Notes under the pieces: generated by a model
Seen by the model: the letters and a program-made list of their open reading frames with translations, nothing else
Told to the model about the DNA's origin: nothing
The model's database searches: none
Shown: one piece after another, positions 36,129 through 44,411 of the stretch
Position numbering within the stretch: the first letter of the stretch is position 1
How the letters are laid out: each line of letters starts with the position of its first letter
Made by a program: the position numbers and the translations under genes
Assembly (NCBI RefSeq): GCF_030053135.1
Contig: NZ_CP125651.1
Coordinates: 248,001-312,000 of the forward strand
Reading direction: 5' to 3'
DNA length: 64,000 nt
Source: Rhizobium sp. BT04
Lineage (GTDB): Bacteria; Pseudomonadota; Alphaproteobacteria; Rhizobiales; Rhizobiaceae

Positions 36129-38246
36129 CTATTTTCCGTTTTTAGTTCCCGCTTGTTGTGGAGCGGCCTGTGGCACGCCTGTCTGCAAATCCGCCTCATC
36201 GGCAAGAATGGCGGCGGCTTCATCAAGCAAGGCGTCTTTTGCATTTTTGCGGGCATTTTCCATGGCAATATCGGCGCTCAGGCTGCGCTCGTCTGCCTGC
36301 AAGCCATCATCTCCACCGAGATCTTCGCCATCACCTGCCTGCGCGCGAGACTTGAACCGACTTTCCCGCGCCGCCGCTTCCTTGCGACGTTCGGCTTCGT
36401 TGAGGGAAACAACCCCTTTCTCGCGCTGTGCCTTCAGGTCGGCAATGTCTTTGATCAGGCGCTGGAAGTCCGGATCGCTCTTGACCCGCGCATCATGGCG
36501 GCTTTGCAATGACGGCAGCAGTGTTTGGATCGTCTCGTCGGGGGTATAGCGCGCCGGCTTGATCTCAGCCCACGGCAGGGCATTGTCATAACTGGTCTCG
36601 CCGAAAGCAGTCGGATCGGACAGTCCCGGCAGGCTGAGATCGGGCGTCACGCCGCGCAGCTGCGTCGTACCGCCGTTGACCCGGAAAAACTGGGAAATCG
36701 TCACTTTCAGCTCCCCGAATTCGGGTTTGCTGTTGTGAACCACCTGGTCGAGATCGACGACTGTCTGAACGGTGCCCTTGCCGAAACTGGGTTCGCCGAT
36801 GATCACACCGCGACCGTAATCCTGGATTGCCGCGGCAAAGATCTCTGAAGCCGAGGCCGAACCGCGATTGATCAGGACGCCCATCGGGCCCGTCCAGACA
36901 GGTGCTGCAAAATCAGCGCTTCTGACCGCGATCTTGCCATCGCTGCCGCGCTGCTGAACGACCGGGCCATTGCCGATGAAGAGACCTGTGAGATCGATCG
37001 CCTCATCCAACGAACCGCCGCCATTGTTGCGCAGGTCGATGAGAACGCTGTCGACCTTTTCCTCGTTCAGTTCGCCGAGAAGCTTGGCGACATCGCGGCT
37101 TGCACTCTTGTAGTCCTTGTCGCCTTTGCTCTTGGCTTCAAAATCCTCATAGAAGACCGGCAGCGTAATGATGCCGATTTTACGCGTGGCATCACCCGCC
37201 TTCACGGACAGCACGGTTTTCCTGGCAGCCTGCTTGTCGAGACTGATCTTATCGCGCACCAGGCTGACGACGCGATGCGCGGCATCGGCGCCGGCATCGG
37301 CCGGCAGGATATCCAGGCGCACGACGGAGCCTTTCTTCCCGCGGATCATCTGCACGACTTCATCAAGGCGCGTGCCCACCACTTCCTTGATCGGCCCATC
37401 CTTGCCCTGGCCAACGCCGGTAATGCGGTCTCCGACCGCGAGCTTGCCGGACAGCTGCGCCGGCCCGCCAGGCACCAGCTCACGGATTGTCGTGTAGTCG
37501 TCGCGCTCCTGCAGCACGGCACCGATGCCGAACAGAGAAAGCTTCATCGAGACATTGAAGTCGGCTGAAGCGGCCGCGCCGAAATAGTCCGTGTGCGGAT
37601 CGACAGAGGTTGCAAAGGAGTCCATGAACGACTGGAAAACGTCGTCGCTTTTAAACTGGTAAGCCCGCTCGAGTGAGTTTTCGTAACGTTTGTCGAGGGT
37701 TTCGCGAATAGCTGCGTCGGTTTTGCCGCCCAGCTTCAGCCGCAACCAGTCGCTTTTGACGCGCTTGCGCCAAAGCTCGTTGCTCTCCGCTTCCGACTGC
37801 GGCCATGGCTCCTTATCGCGCAGCACCGAAAAATCTTCCTTCGCGCCGAAATCGAAGCCCTGTTTCAGCAGGCTGCGCGCGTAGGTCATCCGGTCGACAA
37901 CACGCTGCTCATAGGCGTTGAAAATCGCAAACGGGATCTTCAAGTCCTGCTTTTCTATCGCATCGTCGATCTCGCTGCGGTCAGCCATGAACCTGTCGAC
38001 ATCGGCCTGCAGGAAGAGCATGCGGTCCGGATCAAGCGACTTGATGAAGCGATCCATGACCTTGGCCGACAAGGCGTCGTCGAGCGCAACGGGTTTGTAG
38101 CTGTATCGCGACAGAAATTGTGCGCTCAACTGAGCGGCCTGCGCCTGCCGCTTCAGCGGCGCCAAAGCCGGCGGTGAGGCAACTTCAGCATATGCGGACG
38201 ATGCGATTGCAAGAAATGCTGCAAGAAAAACGTAGGGTATGCGCAT
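36129..38246 (-). CDS. prc: Carboxy-terminal (tail-specific) protease Prc/Tsp
   Basis: A 705-residue S41 peptidase of the Prc/Tsp type. A Sec signal covers residues 1-20 (ends in AYA). The N-terminal vault-like domain runs to about 235 and the PDZ domain is at about 236-320 (LFGIGAVLQERDDYTTIREL). The protease core carries the catalytic Ser in INRGSASASEIF (463-467) and Lys490 in FGKGTVQT. The C-terminal DUF3340 region runs to the end and includes a charged coiled section. It degrades misfolded periplasmic proteins and trims lipoproteins or penicillin-binding proteins. It lies antiparallel between the cyclase gene and its duplicated fragment. Confidence 0.93.
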   Translation of the reverse strand: MRIPYVFLAAFLAIASSAYAEVASPPALAPLKRQAQAAQLSAQFLSRYSYKPVALDDALSAKVMDRFIKSLDPDRMLFLQADVDRFMADRSEIDDAIEKQDLKIPFAIFNAYEQRVVDRMTYARSLLKQGFDFGAKEDFSVLRDKEPWPQSEAESNELWRKRVKSDWLRLKLGGKTDAAIRETLDKRYENSLERAYQFKSDDVFQSFMDSFATSVDPHTDYFGAAASADFNVSMKLSLFGIGAVLQERDDYTTIRELVPGGPAQLSGKLAVGDRITGVGQGKDGPIKEVVGTRLDEVVQMIRGKKGSVVRLDILPADAGADAAHRVVSLVRDKISLDKQAARKTVLSVKAGDATRKIGIITLPVFYEDFEAKSKGDKDYKSASRDVAKLLGELNEEKVDSVLIDLRNNGGGSLDEAIDLTGLFIGNGPVVQQRGSDGKIAVRSADFAAPVWTGPMGVLINRGSASASEIFAAAIQDYGRGVIIGEPSFGKGTVQTVVDLDQVVHNSKPEFGELKVTISQFFRVNGGTTQLRGVTPDLSLPGLSDPTAFGETSYDNALPWAEIKPARYTPDETIQTLLPSLQSRHDARVKSDPDFQRLIKDIADLKAQREKGVVSLNEAERRKEAAARESRFKSRAQAGDGEDLGGDDGLQADERSLSADIAMENARKNAKDALLDEAAAILADEADLQTGVPQAAPQQAGTKNGK

Positions 38247-38359
38247 TCAGCGTTGATCCAATTCAGACTGCCTGATGTCGATGGGTGATCTAGGTGAGAC
38301 AATTATGGTCTTTTGGCAAGCAGGTGGCAAATGACATGGTTGGCAAAGCCGCGAAAACT

Positions 38360-38661
38360 GAGGCGATGCTTCAACTAAATACCGAACACGGCAGCGACGA
38401 GCTTCTCCTGAAGATCGGCATTCATGAGGGACCATGCCTCGCAGTCAACCTGAACGACCGGCAGGACTACTTCGGCCAAACTGTCAAGATCGCCTCCCCC
38501 GCCCAGGGCCTTGCCGATCCCAATGTGATCATGACAACCGAGCGATCGTCGGGGATGCCCAGGTTTCGGAGAACCTACGTGACAGCGGCATCACATCGGC
38601 CCCGCAGATGGCGGAACTTCAGGGCATCGGGAGGGAGCCCACAATCTTCGCATCGTCGTGA
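38360..38661 (+). pseudogene. Duplicated, frameshifted 3' fragment of the class III cyclase gene
   Basis: This stretch repeats the last 300 or so bases of the cyclase gene (35634-35936) in the same orientation. It has some base substitutions and one missing G: ACCGAGCGATCG here against ACCGAGGCGATCG there. Before the slip it reads TEAMLQLNTEHGSDELLLKI and after it, in another frame, ends with MAELQGIGREPTIFASS. It has no catalytic Asp region and no start signal, so it is a non-functional relic. Confidence 0.9.
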
Positions 38662-38920
38662 GCTTGGTCTTCTTTTGTAAGCGCTGTTTTGTCCCCCACC
38701 TTACGGATTGGCGGTTGATCGTTGATGGTTATGCCTGAACAGGGCTTCGCCATATGAGGATTTGAACCGCGCCGGGTTTGCCGGAGGCTGTCTACGCCCT
38801 AAACCGGTCACGATCACGTGGGCGAAAAGTCAATAGCACGATAGGGCCTGCTTTGGATTACGGCCCATACCTCTTCTCAATCGCAATCACCAGTTATCTC
38901 TCGGATGCCGCGATCTCGCA

Positions 38921-39745
38921 TCACAGACCACTAAACCAGTTATAACCTTGGTCCTCCCAGTAGCCGCCGGGATATTCGTTGGTTATAAAAATCGCTGCGA
39001 TGTGCTTTGGGTTTTTAAAACCCAACTTCGTCGGCACCCTCAGCTTTAGAGGATAGCCGTATTTCGCAGGCAGCGGCCCCTTGTCGAAATCCAACGCAAG
39101 GATCGTTTGCGGATGTAAAGCAGTCGGCATGTCAAGGCTGGTGTAGTAGCGGTCCGCGCATTTAAATCCGACATAGCGCGCTGTCAGATCTGCTCCGATC
39201 CGCTCAAGAAAACTGCGCAGCGGAACACCGCTCCACTCGCCGATGGCGCTCCATCCCTCGATGCAGATGTGCCGGGTAATCTGTGACACCTGCGGCAATA
39301 CGCGCAGATCCTCGAGGCTCCAGAACCGTTTATTGTCGACCAATCCAGACACTTCCAAACGATATTCGGACAAGTCAATATCGGGAACGCTATCTTCAGG
39401 GTAGAAGGCATTGAACGGAAAAGGCCGCGTAACATCAGTTGGCCCATAGGTGGGGGCAAGCTTGTTTTGGCCGAACAACCAGGCTTGCGCGCGATCGTTC
39501 CATCGCGACATGGCCCAGAGGATCCTGTCAATAGTGTCGCCGTCCTGGAGATTGCACCCCGATAGCATAGCGACAGCGCCGAGCGAGAGAGTTTGCCGAA
39601 GGAAAAAGCGCCGTTGAAGGTTTTCGAGCATTGGACGATGATCGCGCGAGGCGACATTTTTCCGGCTGCTGGGCAAGACGTCGCGCTCTTCGAGCCCGAC
39701 CGGGAACTTGTCAAAGGCCTCAGGCTTTTTCGTCACGATCGGCAC
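38921..39745 (-). CDS. Molybdopterin-dependent oxidoreductase, MsrP/sulfite-oxidase fold, Tat-exported
   Basis: A 274-residue protein of the oxidoreductase molybdopterin-binding (MsrP/YedY-like) fold. An unusual 38-residue N-terminal stretch precedes a Tat motif (LQRRFFLRQTLSLGAVAML) that runs into a possible lipobox LSGC. The Mo-ligating Cys is in TRHICIEGWSAIGEW. The end (GFKNPKHIAAIFITNEYPGG) matches the family. It starts with GTG and overlaps the cytochrome b gene by 26 bases. Inferred role: a periplasmic reductase or oxidase receiving electrons from the coupled cytochrome b, in the manner of MsrPQ. The substrate is unknown. Confidence 0.87.
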   Translation of the reverse strand: MPIVTKKPEAFDKFPVGLEERDVLPSSRKNVASRDHRPMLENLQRRFFLRQTLSLGAVAMLSGCNLQDGDTIDRILWAMSRWNDRAQAWLFGQNKLAPTYGPTDVTRPFPFNAFYPEDSVPDIDLSEYRLEVSGLVDNKRFWSLEDLRVLPQVSQITRHICIEGWSAIGEWSGVPLRSFLERIGADLTARYVGFKCADRYYTSLDMPTALHPQTILALDFDKGPLPAKYGYPLKLRVPTKLGFKNPKHIAAIFITNEYPGGYWEDQGYNWFSGL

Positions 39746-40370
39746 GCCTCTTGTGATTGGAAGAACTCGTTCCGGTCACCATGGACAGCAATGTCTGGGG
39801 AACCAAGATTACCATCACTAGGTGGAGGGCGGTAAAACAAAGGATCGCCGCCATGCCCAGGAAGTGGACGACGCGGGCAAAATCGAATCCACCGAATAGC
39901 GCCGTCAGCGGAGAGAACTGCACAGGTTTCCAGATGGCCAGCCCAGAAGTGACCATGAGCACTCCGAGCAGAAGAACGGCGATGTACAACGCCTTTTGAA
40001 TGGTATTGTAAGACCCCGACTCGTGCCGCAGCCTGAAAGCCAGTGCCAAACGGACATCACGCAAAAGCTCGCCTAGCCGCACTGGGAACATCTGCCGGCC
40101 CAAATACCCGCTTGCGACTCCGAACAGGAGGTAAAGTAGTCCGTTACCGACCAGCAGCCACATGACGGCAAAGTGCCAGATTGTCGAACCACCAAGCCAC
40201 CCCCCGAGCGTTACGGCCGGAGGGAAGCTGAAATCGAAGATCGGATGGGCGTTATATATACCCATCCCGCTCGAAACCATGCACAGCATGGCAAACGCGT
40301 TGATCCAATGAGTGATGCGGATCACCGCAGGACGGAACACCGTGCGCAAATGTGGGACTCGTAACAGCAT
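39720..40370 (-). CDS. Cytochrome b561-type membrane subunit
   Basis: A 216-residue integral membrane protein with four hydrophobic segments. Histidines are placed for b-type haem: RITHWINAFAMLCM in the first, STIWHFAVMWLLVGNGLLYL in the second, and ARVVHFLGMAAILCFTALHL in the last. It belongs to the Ni/Fe-hydrogenase and thiosulfate-reductase cytochrome b group. Nine bases separate it from the upstream periplasmic protein gene, and its end overlaps the molybdoenzyme gene, so the three are one unit. It should link the quinone pool to the exported molybdoenzyme. Confidence 0.88.
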   Translation of the reverse strand: MLLRVPHLRTVFRPAVIRITHWINAFAMLCMVSSGMGIYNAHPIFDFSFPPAVTLGGWLGGSTIWHFAVMWLLVGNGLLYLLFGVASGYLGRQMFPVRLGELLRDVRLALAFRLRHESGSYNTIQKALYIAVLLLGVLMVTSGLAIWKPVQFSPLTALFGGFDFARVVHFLGMAAILCFTALHLVMVILVPQTLLSMVTGTSSSNHKRRADRDEKA

Positions 40371-40379
40371 CGGGATACG

Positions 40380-41000
40380 TTACATGGGAGGAGCGATGCC
40401 ATTTGCGCCGACATTTACCGCAAATGCCGAGAGCGATTCGTCACCAGCCTTTGCTGCGAGCAGAAGAACCTTCGCCCCGATCTTTAGCACCGAGCGATCG
40501 GCCGGTTCGATGCTAACAATCGGAACGTCCGCCGGGATGAAGACTTTCTTTTCCCCGCTCTCATATTTGACCGTCAGTGTCCGTCCGTCCGCACCCAGGA
40601 TGCTGCCAACGGAACCATTGGTCATAGTGCTGTTCGGCTGCATGTCCCACGGCCCGCTCCCTTCTCCGACACCACGCATGGAGGGAGGAAAGATGTGAAC
40701 CTCCAGGGCCTTGAGGGTGCCATCCGCCTGTGGTGCAGCCGCCGTGCCGATATAGCTATCCGGTTTTATTGCGCTCAAATCGGTCAGCATAACGGAGGCT
40801 ATTTTGGTATCGGCACCGATTTTGATACCGACATCCTTACCGTCCCGTGTACGCACCTTTAGTTCGTTCACTGTTACGCCGGTGAGTGAGCCGCGGACGC
40901 GCACGGGCTCAGTGGCGTGGGCGACGCCGACGGCGGTGGAGCAGAGGACTGTGGCCGTTAGCGCTGCAGCTAGGAAAGGGGATCTCGTGGGGTTGAACAT
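40380..41000 (-). CDS. Periplasmic DUF5666-like protein of the molybdoenzyme operon
   Basis: A 206-residue protein with a Sec signal (residues 1 to about 30, ending in VAHA before TEPVR). The mature part is built from OB-like repeats resembling DUF5666 (VRVRGSLTGVTVNELKVRTR, then GSVGSILGADGRTLTVKYES). It has no obvious catalytic residues. It is the first gene of the leftward operon with cytochrome b and the molybdoenzyme, and lies 76 bases from the CusR-box palindrome. A role as partner, metal-binding or stress protein is possible; nothing in the sequence decides. Confidence 0.7.
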   Translation of the reverse strand: MFNPTRSPFLAAALTATVLCSTAVGVAHATEPVRVRGSLTGVTVNELKVRTRDGKDVGIKIGADTKIASVMLTDLSAIKPDSYIGTAAAPQADGTLKALEVHIFPPSMRGVGEGSGPWDMQPNSTMTNGSVGSILGADGRTLTVKYESGEKKVFIPADVPIVSIEPADRSVLKIGAKVLLLAAKAGDESLSAFAVNVGANGIAPPM

Positions 41001-41075
41001 TGACGCTGGAACTCCAATACAGGACAGAACGATGCGATGAGTAATCTGGGAACTGCCACCGCAGGGTGACGCAAC

Positions 41076-41093
41076 GATGACAAATTTGTCATC
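41076..41093. promoter_or_regulatory. CusR/HprR-type box
   Basis: GATGACAAATTTGTCATC is a perfect 18-base palindrome in the divergent region between the molybdoenzyme operon and the response-regulator gene. Its core ATGACAA-AT-TTGTCAT matches the E. coli CusR box (ATGACAAnnTTGTCAT) as I know it. The response regulator encoded at 41157 is the probable binder, acting on both directions. Confidence 0.8.
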
Positions 41094-41106
41094 CGCCGTT
41101 CACGGA

Positions 41107-41126
41107 AATGTCTCAGTCGAGACATT
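41107..41126. promoter_or_regulatory. Second inverted repeat before the response-regulator gene
   Basis: AATGTCTC-AGTC-GAGACATT is a perfect dyad with eight-base arms and a four-base spacer, 14 bases after the CusR-like box and 30 bases before the response-regulator start. It could be a second operator or a hairpin in the 5' leader of the regulator message. Confidence 0.5.
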
Positions 41127-41156
41127 AGTCAAACTCAGTTCTGGAGTGCGATAGGC

Positions 41157-41828
41157 GTGGCGATTCTGATAATCGAAGACGATCCGAAGACCGGTGACTA
41201 TCTCCGCAAGGGACTGAAGGAGAATGGCTATTCCGTCGATCTGGCACGCACGGGTATTACCGGCCTGCATTTGGTAATGGAAAACGCCTACGAACTGGTC
41301 ATCCTTGACGTCATGCTTCCCGGGCTCGAAGGGTGGGAAGTGATCCGCCGCATTCGGCTGCACCGCGATCTGCCCGTCATTTTTCTTTCGGCTCGTGACG
41401 ATGTGAACGACCGTATTCGGGGACTACGCCTCGGCGCCGACGATTATTTGGTAAAGCCTTTCTCATTTGTAGAACTGGAACTGCGTATTCGTACAATCCT
41501 CCGGCGCGGCATCGTGCGCGAAAACGACACCTTTGAGGTGGCGGACCTGAAGCTCGACGTGCTGCGCCGAAAGGTTACGCGCGGCGGCGTCGAAATCGCC
41601 TTGACCAACAAGGAATTCATGCTTCTTCATCTGTTGATGAAGCGGCAAGGTGAGGTTCTCTCGCGCACGCAGATCGCCTCGGAAGTCTGGGACATGAATT
41701 TTGACAGCGATACGAATGTCGTTGACGTCGCGATCAAGCGACTGCGGGCGAAGGTTGATGCGGCGTTTAACCATAAGTTGATTTCCACGATCCGAAGCGT
41801 CGGATATAGCCTGAGCAGCGAAGCATGA
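41157..41828 (+). CDS. Heavy-metal-type response regulator (CusR/HprR-like, OmpR family)
   Basis: A 223-residue response regulator. The receiver domain (1-118) carries acidic residues in ILIIEDD, the phosphoacceptor Asp in ELVILDVMLPG (about 51), and the conserved Lys in DDYLVKPF. The OmpR-type winged helix covers about 125-220 (VLSRTQIASEVWDMNFDSDT, then NVVDVAIKRLRAKVD). It resembles the CusR/CopR/IrlR group. It starts with GTG at 41157 and overlaps the kinase gene as ATGA. The CusR-box palindrome upstream suggests autoregulation and control of the divergent molybdoenzyme operon. Confidence 0.92.
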   Translation: MAILIIEDDPKTGDYLRKGLKENGYSVDLARTGITGLHLVMENAYELVILDVMLPGLEGWEVIRRIRLHRDLPVIFLSARDDVNDRIRGLRLGADDYLVKPFSFVELELRIRTILRRGIVRENDTFEVADLKLDVLRRKVTRGGVEIALTNKEFMLLHLLMKRQGEVLSRTQIASEVWDMNFDSDTNVVDVAIKRLRAKVDAAFNHKLISTIRSVGYSLSSEA

Positions 41829-43225
41829 CCTCAGGTGCAAGCCGACCGTCGTCCCTGATGTTGCGAATGACGGTATCCTACGTCGCAGTCTTGTGCATTC
41901 TCAGCGTGACCCTCGGCACCTATTTCTATCATTCCGTTCGCCAGTCTCAGGAGCAGCGTATCGAGTCCCTTACTTCCGGGCGCGCCTCCTACTACGCCCG
42001 GCTCGTCCATGAAATGTATTCGGTGGCTGAACTGCATGACCGTCCCCTGCTGATTGCGAGCATGCTCGGTGCAGAACGCGACGTTCTCGTCTTTCGGCGT
42101 CCCTCCGGAGAAGTTGTCATCGAGGTCAATCAGGACGAGATCCCGCTACCGCAGCTTCTTCCAGACACGAAAGGCCACGGCTTTGCGGCGGTCGCCTTCA
42201 AAACGACGACTGCCGCTGGTACCGAGGTTTATTGGGCATCTGCACGAACAACCGCCCTGCAGAGCAATTCGCCACTCGAAGTGATCGCCGGATATCAGAT
42301 GACAAACGAGCGCGCGATGCTGGCTGCTTATCGGGAACGAATCATACTGTCCACGGTTGCTGGTGTGGCCGCCGCGACATTAGTTGCTTATGGATTGCTA
42401 CGGCGGGGACTGCGACCGGTCCATGACATGGCGGCCAAAGCTGCCGAAATCCATCCGGGGCGCCTCGATTTGCGCCTCGATCCCATGGCCGCCCCGGCCG
42501 AGCTGCGCGCGCTCGCCAGGGCATTCAACGCCACGCTCGATCGGCTGGCGGATGGCTACCAGCGCCTATCGCAATTCTCCGCCGACCTCGCGCACGAGAT
42601 CCGAACGCCGCTTGGCGTATTGATCGGACAGACCCAGGTGACGTTGGCTAAGCCCAGGACGTCCGATGAGTATCAACTCGTCCTCGAATCCAACTTAGAG
42701 GAGTTTGAACGGCTGAGCCGGCTGGCCGAAAATATGCTTTTCCTCGCTCGGGCTGACCATGGCAGTCAGCAAATTGAGCGGACGCGGATCGATATGGGCG
42801 GGGAACTGCAGAAGATCGCTGACTATTTCGAAGGTCCGGCCTTCGAACGCAACGTGAGCTTCAGCATCGAAGCCGACGGCATAGCATGTGCCAATCTGGA
42901 TCTCTTTCGGCGCGCGGTCAGCAATCTGGTCTTCAATGCTATCCGTCACGGCAGGGAAGGATCGATCGTTCGGCTGTGCGCCACAAGCGCCGGGGACCAA
43001 GCGATCGTGGAAGTCGAAAACCGCGGGTCGTCACCTTCGCCGGAACAACTCAGTCGGCTATTTGACCGCTTCTACAGGGCCGACCCGTCGCGCAGTGCTG
43101 CGACAGAATCCCATGGGCTCGGTCTGGCGATCGTCGATGCTATTATGCGGCTGCACCGGGGCGAAGCGGAAGTATCCTGTCCCGAACATGACCTCATTCG
43201 TTTTCGTCTTTCATTTCCGAATTGA
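41825..43225 (+). CDS. Heavy-metal-type sensor histidine kinase (CusS/HprS-like)
   Basis: A 466-residue membrane kinase. Two transmembrane segments (about 17-36 and 163-185) enclose a periplasmic sensor of about 125 residues. HAMP follows at about 187-240, then the HisKA H-box FSADLAHEIRTPLGVL. The catalytic domain has NLVFNAIRHG (N-box), LFDRFYRADPSRS and ESHGLGLAIVDAIM (G-box). It fits the heavy-metal sensor kinase family. I see no cluster of His or Met in the sensor part, so copper sensing is not certain; oxidant sensing as for HprS is equally possible. Confidence 0.91.
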   Translation: MTSGASRPSSLMLRMTVSYVAVLCILSVTLGTYFYHSVRQSQEQRIESLTSGRASYYARLVHEMYSVAELHDRPLLIASMLGAERDVLVFRRPSGEVVIEVNQDEIPLPQLLPDTKGHGFAAVAFKTTTAAGTEVYWASARTTALQSNSPLEVIAGYQMTNERAMLAAYRERIILSTVAGVAAATLVAYGLLRRGLRPVHDMAAKAAEIHPGRLDLRLDPMAAPAELRALARAFNATLDRLADGYQRLSQFSADLAHEIRTPLGVLIGQTQVTLAKPRTSDEYQLVLESNLEEFERLSRLAENMLFLARADHGSQQIERTRIDMGGELQKIADYFEGPAFERNVSFSIEADGIACANLDLFRRAVSNLVFNAIRHGREGSIVRLCATSAGDQAIVEVENRGSSPSPEQLSRLFDRFYRADPSRSAATESHGLGLAIVDAIMRLHRGEAEVSCPEHDLIRFRLSFPN

Positions 43226-43925
43226 GATGGCGAGTTCACCTTCACCGCGGAAGTTCGCCATGGCGTACCCTGGCACGACTGCGAGCTGGGCAAGCGTCAA
43301 CAACTAAAATCTTCGGTTGCCGGGATGCCGACATTCCGGCCGCTTCGGTTAAACGCGCAGTATGACTCAAGCTGCAGGCCGATCATGCGGCCTGCCGTGC
43401 GCGTATCGTCCTTTGATTCCCGCCTAACATGCGCCTCCTGGAAATTGTATTAGACCTGTGCGCGGATAGGCCTTCCAATTATTTTTTGCCAACCGCGACG
43501 AATCCACGTCCATCTGCGCCACAGCAGATTGCGGCGAGATGGATGAAGCGAGGTAATACTCTGCGCGTCGACGCAACGGATTGCGAAGCAAGGGAAATGC
43601 TTGAGCTTGTTAAGCAGCGTTCGATGGAGTTGCGCAACTGGTAGACAACTTCACGTGCATCACGCGCCACGAAAGTGCGATGTCGAACCGCCACAGCCAG
43701 TCGCCGTTTGATGACGAGCGACGGAGTGGAACGACTAAAGGCGATGCCGGACAGATCAATGATGTCGAGCTGTGCTCGTCAGCGACCATCGGCTTTCGTA
43801 TCAGCGTGAAACTTGAGGCTGAAACCTGTGGCGGAGGACAAGCCTGCGTCTAACTGCAACTTGACATAGTATGTTTGAAAGAAGACTGTTTGAAATCAGA
43901 CAATTTGAGATTGGTAGCTCCGACA
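43226..43925. other. Gap with repeated GTTTGAAA upstream of the MarR gene
   Basis: About 700 bases with no gene I can defend. A 71-codon frame at 43429-43644 has no ribosome site and no recognisable features. Just before the MarR gene, GTTTGAAA occurs at 43873-43880 and 43888-43895, 15 bases apart, followed by a partial third copy (ATTTGAGA). A TTGACA at 43861-43866 could be a -35 element, but no good -10 follows. Confidence 0.4.
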
Positions 43926-44411
43926 ATGACAGTAGAGGCCTGCCCGCCCGACCTTCTTGATCACAGCATCGGTGCGTTCATGCGCTATTTCCAGGTTCAC
44001 ATAAACCCCATCCTGCACCGCGTCGAATTTGAAGGGCGCACCTATTCCGATTACGAAATCGTCGTCTGTATGGCGCTGAACCTCGAGGGGACGATGCGGC
44101 CGATGGACCTAAGCCGTGATCTCAGTCTCATCAAAGGCAGCCTGACATCGGTACTTCGGCGCCTGAGGGACCTGGACTTGATCAGGAGGCTCGACATTCC
44201 CGGTAACGAGCGCAGCTATCGGGTGGCGCTGACCAACAGGGGGGAGCGCTTCGTTCGCCATCTCATGGAATATCGGCTCAGAATGTTCCGGCAGCTGTTC
44301 GCCGACATGACGCCGGAAGACATCGCGGCGACGGCGCGGGGGTTCGACTTGATTTCCGCGTATCTAAAGCGGGTGGAGGAAAAGCATGCTGGGCCTATTT
44401 CGCAAATCTGA
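43926..44411 (+). CDS. MarR family winged-helix regulator
   Basis: A regulator of 161 residues from the ATG at 43926; the frame is open to a TTG at 43875, giving 178. The winged helix covers about residues 45-115, with YSDYEIVVCMALNLEG, MRPMDLSRDLSLIKGSLTSV, and the wing ending in YRVALTNRGERFV. The DNA-binding helix sequence is not close to well-known MarR subgroups. The longer start would place coding sequence over the GTTTGAAA repeats, which is why I prefer the shorter. It overlaps the next gene by 26 bases and is probably its regulator or partner. Confidence 0.78.
   Translation: MTVEACPPDLLDHSIGAFMRYFQVHINPILHRVEFEGRTYSDYEIVVCMALNLEGTMRPMDLSRDLSLIKGSLTSVLRRLRDLDLIRRLDIPGNERSYRVALTNRGERFVRHLMEYRLRMFRQLFADMTPEDIAATARGFDLISAYLKRVEEKHAGPISQI

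Noticed and set aside
43429..43644. 71-codon frame before the MarR gene
   Set aside because: No ribosome site, no recognisable motif and a competing frame on the other strand. I describe it only as part of the gap.
43861..43889. TTGACA as a sigma-70 -35 element for the MarR gene
   Set aside because: No acceptable -10 hexamer lies 16-18 bases downstream, so I do not call a promoter.
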